Source of the DNA: JAQBYK01 sp964499425
Lineage (GTDB): Bacteria; Patescibacteriota; Gracilibacteria; UBA1369; LOWO2-01-FULL-3
Reading direction: 5' to 3'
Assembly: GCA_964499425.1 (NCBI GenBank)
Contig: CAZCLD010000055.1
Location: 1 to 8,993, forward strand
DNA length: 8,993 bases
Position numbers and translations under genes: made by a program. Below are positions 5,768-8,993 of the stretch, in pieces; the stretch's first letter is position 1, and each line of letters begins with the position of its first letter. The notes beneath the pieces were generated by a model. That model was not told the origin of the DNA. It was given only the letters and a program-made list of their open reading frames with translations, and did not search any database.

Positions 5768-7309
5768 ATGATCAAGACTATTGTCAGAATATTCTACGCT
5801 GTATTTGTGCTCGTATTTGTTTGGATTTCGGGTCAGCTTTTCTTTGAGCAAACTGCGGACAATCTGCTTGCTTCTGCAAAAGCTCTAGTTTTGCCTGAAA
5901 AGGATGTTTTGGTGCAGCAGGTAGAGGATCTTAAGGTGATTTTCCCGAATGATGCGATTAGTTTGGAGCCAACGATTAATGATCCTGTTACACGACAAAG
6001 GTTAAACCATATTTATGAGCCCTTGGTCGCACCAGATCGCGATTTAAATATGCGTCCAGCTTTGGCAGTATCCTGGGGGTTGATTGATGCTCATACTTGG
6101 GAATTTAAACTTCGTCCTGATGTGAAATTTCACGATGGTTCAGAGTTTGATGTTATGGATGTAGTAGGTAGCTTGCAGAGGGCTCAAGCCTATAGCACAT
6201 CACAGGTCGCAGGGGTTTTGAGCTCAATAAAGGGGCTCGAAGTGATAGATGATCTTACAATAAGAATTAAGACTCATGAACCAGATCCACTTTTATTGCA
6301 GAGATTATCTATGGTTTTGATCATTCCTTCAGAGCTGCAGGATGAGGAAGATTTTCCCCCTACGGGGACAGGTTCTTATCTTATTTCTTCCTGGGAACCT
6401 GGAAATACTATGATAATCAAGAAATTTGATGGTTACTGGGGACCTAAGGCAAAGTTTGAGAGTGTTGAGCTGATAACAAAGGTAGATAAATCTGAGAGAG
6501 TTAATCTGTTTTTTGGTGGAGGTGCGGATTTGCTGACTTTTGTGCCATATGATGCAGTCCCTTATGTAGAAGAAGCTGGGTTTGAGATTTCTAGTATTCC
6601 AAGTCTTGAAGTACAATTTCTCATCTTCAATATGGACTCAGAATATCTAAGTAATTTAGAGAGTCGTAGGGCTATATCCTTGGCGATTGACCAGGAGGCG
6701 ATCGTGGAGGCTGTTGGAGGTTTTGCAAGGCCTGTAAACCAATTTGTGAGCAATGGTGTCTTCGGATTTAATCCGGATCTTGATCGCCATGAGTATGATC
6801 TTGAAAAGGCTCAAATTATGGCTGAGAGAGCTAGTTTGGATGACAAAACGTTGAAATTCCATCTTTCTATGGGTCTAGATGTTTTGGGAGAGCATGTGCG
6901 CACACAGCTCTCTAAAATTGGAGTTAATGTGATTGTTTCATATCTTGAACCGTTAAAACTTGTAGAGAGCATGGAAGATGGAGATGCTGATTTTTATTTC
7001 TTTGGTTTTAAATCGGATTTGGGTGATGCAGCAGATTTCTTGGATGTAGTAGTTCATAGCGAGGGATCCTTTAACATTGGGAATTATGACAACCCTAAAG
7101 TTGATAAAATGATTGATGAAAGTCTGGTGGAGATGGATTTCGGTCTTCGTCTTGAGAACTTAAAAGAGTCGATGAGGATAATTATGGAAGAAGATGTTAT
7201 TGGGGTGCCGCTTCTTGAATATGAAACATTGTTTAGTCCATCTGATATGGTTGAGATCCAACCTAGAATTGATGGCTTTGTATATTTTGATGAATTAAGC
7301 GCAAAATGA
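5768..7309 (+). CDS. Membrane-anchored extracytoplasmic solute-binding protein, family 5 (peptide/DppA-OppA type)
   Basis: A 513-residue protein of the SBP_bac_5 family, which binds oligopeptides, nickel or related ligands outside the membrane. Residues about 5-26 (VRIFYAVFVLVFVWISGQLF) form one hydrophobic segment. No lipobox cysteine follows, so it is probably an uncleaved or signal-peptidase-I N-terminal anchor rather than a lipoprotein. Family features are SLEPTINDPVTRQ (65-77), IYEPLV (82-87), the signature WEFKLRPDVKFHDGSEF (111-127), GTGSYLI with W and PG in the first lobe, and RRAISLAIDQEAI around 300, the usual RQA-like motif. Length and lobe order are normal and intact. No permease or ATPase genes adjoin it. 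Instead its TGA stop overlaps the ATG of a HAMP-PP2C phosphatase (ATGA at 7306-7309), implying coupled translation and a joint sensory role (inference). If UGA were sense, only two residues would be added before TAA. Confidence 0.88.
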   Translation: MIKTIVRIFYAVFVLVFVWISGQLFFEQTADNLLASAKALVLPEKDVLVQQVEDLKVIFPNDAISLEPTINDPVTRQRLNHIYEPLVAPDRDLNMRPALAVSWGLIDAHTWEFKLRPDVKFHDGSEFDVMDVVGSLQRAQAYSTSQVAGVLSSIKGLEVIDDLTIRIKTHEPDPLLLQRLSMVLIIPSELQDEEDFPPTGTGSYLISSWEPGNTMIIKKFDGYWGPKAKFESVELITKVDKSERVNLFFGGGADLLTFVPYDAVPYVEEAGFEISSIPSLEVQFLIFNMDSEYLSNLESRRAISLAIDQEAIVEAVGGFARPVNQFVSNGVFGFNPDLDRHEYDLEKAQIMAERASLDDKTLKFHLSMGLDVLGEHVRTQLSKIGVNVIVSYLEPLKLVESMEDGDADFYFFGFKSDLGDAADFLDVVVHSEGSFNIGNYDNPKVDKMIDESLVEMDFGLRLENLKESMRIIMEEDVIGVPLLEYETLFSPSDMVEIQPRIDGFVYFDELSAK

Positions 7310-8880
7310 TCTTAAATATCCGCAACAAGTTGATTCTCGCAATTTCTATCTTAATGATTGTACTTTTTTCATTGACTGCATTCTTGTTTATCAATGAAAA
7401 GAAGCAAGAAATGGCTGATGACATTTATGTGAATACCCTGGCTTTTTCCAGGCTTACGGCACCTACTGTTGCACATTTTTACGATCTTTATTTGGCTCAG
7501 AATAGCTTTGTTTATTTTAATCGAGAGATTTCTTCTTTATTTGACCAAAATGATGATGTTGATCGAATTATAGTTGTTAGTTATGGAGGAGAGATTGTTT
7601 ATGACTCTGATGCTGATACCGACAAAAAGTATGAGGGTGAAATCAGAATGGTTGAGGAACAAGAGCTACTTGATTCTATTCAGGCCGAAAATGTTTCATT
7701 GAAAACACTTGATGGAGATACTGCCTTTCTCAAGTTTGATGTTGATGGGAATGTTTCGGTTGTGGATAAGAATGAAAAATCGGTCCTGACAGAAGTTGCC
7801 GGTGCTTTGCTTGATTATTTTGTGGTTCCTGCCAGCGAAAAGTATTCAGTGATTTATAGTTTGGATTACCATAATATGCATGAGCGTGTTGCGATTATGC
7901 AGCGTAGAATCATCTATCTAGGGCTTTTTGGTATTATGCTTGGAATGATTCTGTCTTTTGTGATGGCGTCTCAAGTTACTAAACCAGTTGCCAAGTTGGT
8001 GGCGGGAGTGGGGGAGATAGCCAAGGGTAATTTTGATACTAGGGTGGATATTAAGACTCATGATGAGCTTAGCTTTTTGGGGCAAGCTTTTAATAAAATG
8101 GCCGTGGACTTAAAAGCTAGTGTTGAGGCTAAATTGTATCAAGAGCGTGTAGTTCGTGAGCTTGAATTAGCTACTCAAATCCAAAAGCAGTTGATTCCAA
8201 AGGAAATTCCTCAAATAGCAGGGATAGATGTTGCTGCGGGGATTATCCCGGCGGGTGAAATTGGTGGAGATATCTATGATTTCTTGCCTGTTGATGAGAA
8301 TAGACTAATGATGTATTTGGGTGATGTGACTGGGCATGGTGTGCCTGCTGGAATAGTCAGTTCCATTGCGAATTCACTTTTTTATGGCTATCGAACTAGT
8401 AATGATTTAAAGAGTATGATGGTTGGGGTTAATTCGGTTTTGAAGGCGAAAACGATGCCGACTATGTTTATGACTCTGTGTTTGATGGATTGGAATGTTG
8501 AGACTCAAAAGTTCATGTATACGAGTGCTGGGCATGAGCAAATTGTGCACTATAGAGCGAAAACTGACGATGTTGTTTTGGAGCCTGCTGCTGGTATTGC
8601 GCTGGGGATGTTGCCTGACTTCACACAGCATGTGAATCTTATTGAGGTTGATTTCCAGGTTGGTGATTACTTGGTAGTTTATAGTGATGGTATCCCTGAG
8701 GCGTGGAAGAATGATACAGAGTGCTATGGGATGGAGCGATTTCAGGAGAAAGCAAAAACTTTTGGTAAATTAGAAAAAGCTGAGCATATTAAAGATGCAA
8801 TTTTGAAGGATGTTCTGGACTTTCAAGGAGACCATGAACAGATGGATGATATTACTCTGCTTGTGATTAAAAAGGTCTAA
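7306..8880 (+). CDS. Transmembrane HAMP-PP2C (RsbU/SpoIIE-type) serine phosphatase
   Basis: A 524-residue membrane sensor phosphatase. In order: a membrane helix (8-29); an extracytoplasmic region (about 30-200) with a Cache/PAS-like length and strands such as VDRIIVVSYGGEIVYDSD (85-102); a second helix (202-222); a HAMP linker beginning TKPVAKLVAGVGEIAKGNFD (225-244); a short coiled coil leading into ELATQIQKQLIPKEIP; and a SpoIIE/PP2C domain (about 305-524). Metal-binding and catalytic motifs are intact: GEIGGDIYDF (Asp322), GDVTGHGVPA (Asp340), YTSAGHE, YSDGIPEAW (Asp461) and MDDITLLV (Asp514/515). RsbU-type enzymes remove phosphate from an anti-anti-sigma or other STAS-domain protein in partner-switching pathways. 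No STAS protein, HPK-type kinase or sigma factor lies in the window, so the target is unknown. Its start overlaps the solute-binding protein stop, which favours that protein as its ligand-sensing partner. The stop TAA overlaps the convergent glyA stop. Confidence 0.92.
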   Translation: MILNIRNKLILAISILMIVLFSLTAFLFINEKKQEMADDIYVNTLAFSRLTAPTVAHFYDLYLAQNSFVYFNREISSLFDQNDDVDRIIVVSYGGEIVYDSDADTDKKYEGEIRMVEEQELLDSIQAENVSLKTLDGDTAFLKFDVDGNVSVVDKNEKSVLTEVAGALLDYFVVPASEKYSVIYSLDYHNMHERVAIMQRRIIYLGLFGIMLGMILSFVMASQVTKPVAKLVAGVGEIAKGNFDTRVDIKTHDELSFLGQAFNKMAVDLKASVEAKLYQERVVRELELATQIQKQLIPKEIPQIAGIDVAAGIIPAGEIGGDIYDFLPVDENRLMMYLGDVTGHGVPAGIVSSIANSLFYGYRTSNDLKSMMVGVNSVLKAKTMPTMFMTLCLMDWNVETQKFMYTSAGHEQIVHYRAKTDDVVLEPAAGIALGMLPDFTQHVNLIEVDFQVGDYLVVYSDGIPEAWKNDTECYGMERFQEKAKTFGKLEKAEHIKDAILKDVLDFQGDHEQMDDITLLVIKKV

Positions 8881-8993
8881 TTTATCCCTGGTACCGGGAA
8901 TTTCAGACACATTTCTTTCACCTCTTCTTTGACTTGAGCATGAATTTTTTTGTTGTCGATGTTTGAAATGATTCGGTCGATCCAGTCTGCAAT
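8877..8993 (-). CDS. glyA: Serine hydroxymethyltransferase, C-terminal end (partial)
   Basis: The last 38 codons of a minus-strand gene that continues beyond the window. The sequence starts IADWIDRIISNID and ends EMCLKFPVPGI plus Asn, then TAG. The pattern (I/V)A-(D/E)-x-I then NxxD, a charged helix with EV-EL/M-C, and a terminal KFPVPG is typical of the GlyA C-terminus. GlyA is a PLP enzyme that interconverts serine and glycine with tetrahydrofolate. The catalytic parts are not in the window, so the call rests only on the tail. The TAG stop (8879-8877) overlaps the TAA stop of the phosphatase gene on the other strand. Confidence 0.75.
   Translation of the reverse strand: MADWIDRIISNIDNKKIHAQVKEEVKEMCLKFPVPGIN

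Noticed and set aside
5768..5850. Lipoprotein signal on the solute-binding protein
   Set aside because: There is no cysteine after the hydrophobic segment, so lipid anchoring is not supported.
8884..8902. CCCTGGTACCGGG as a terminator between the phosphatase gene and glyA
   Set aside because: The symmetry leaves no loop and no T-tract follows. It is part of the glyA coding end (VPG codons).

Overview
The window looks like chromosomal DNA of a Candidate Phyla Radiation (Patescibacteria) bacterium. It is AT-rich and has short intergenic gaps. It carries a PrgI gene followed by a stand-alone TraC/VirB4 N-terminal-domain gene, a pairing common in that group, and none of its gene starts has a clear Shine-Dalgarno site. 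One in-frame UGA lies inside an otherwise intact lepA. This raises the possibility of the Absconditabacteria/Gracilibacteria lineage, where UGA encodes glycine (genetic code 25). The rest of the window argues partly against that: there is no other internal UGA in about 2,600 codons, and one stop has the ATGA overlap form. The placement is an inference, because no 16S gene is present.

Layout: (1) 1-552, the 3' end of a 23S rRNA gene, a short spacer and a complete 5S rRNA gene whose long terminal stem runs into a T-tract. (2) 566-1983, minus strand, a two-gene operon: prgI-like membrane protein, then a TraC N-terminal-domain protein with an acidic tail containing an 18-bp tandem repeat. A strong TTGAAA-17-TAAAAT promoter drives it. 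(3) 2092-3903, plus strand, divergently transcribed lepA (elongation factor 4), with UGA at codon 97. (4) 3915-4319, minus strand, a 134-residue protein of unknown function behind a TTGACA-17-TAGCAT promoter. (5) 4461-5723, plus strand, a probable transglutaminase-like cysteine-peptidase-fold protein with C-terminal TPR-like repeats. (6) 5768-8880, plus strand, a membrane-anchored peptide-binding-type solute-binding protein overlapping by ATGA a transmembrane HAMP-PP2C (RsbU/SpoIIE-type) phosphatase. (7) 8877-8993, minus strand, the last 38 codons of glyA, whose stop overlaps the phosphatase stop.

How the genes fit together: the rRNA genes, lepA and glyA are housekeeping genes. The PrgI/TraC pair belongs to a type IV secretion-like envelope apparatus, but its ATPase is not in the window. 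The most distinctive unit is the solute-binding-protein plus HAMP-phosphatase pair. It has no transporter genes beside it and reads best as an envelope sensor that signals through protein dephosphorylation. The upstream transglutaminase/TPR gene has a nearly identical promoter core (ATGGTATAAT, two variable bases, AGGGA), so the three genes may be co-regulated.
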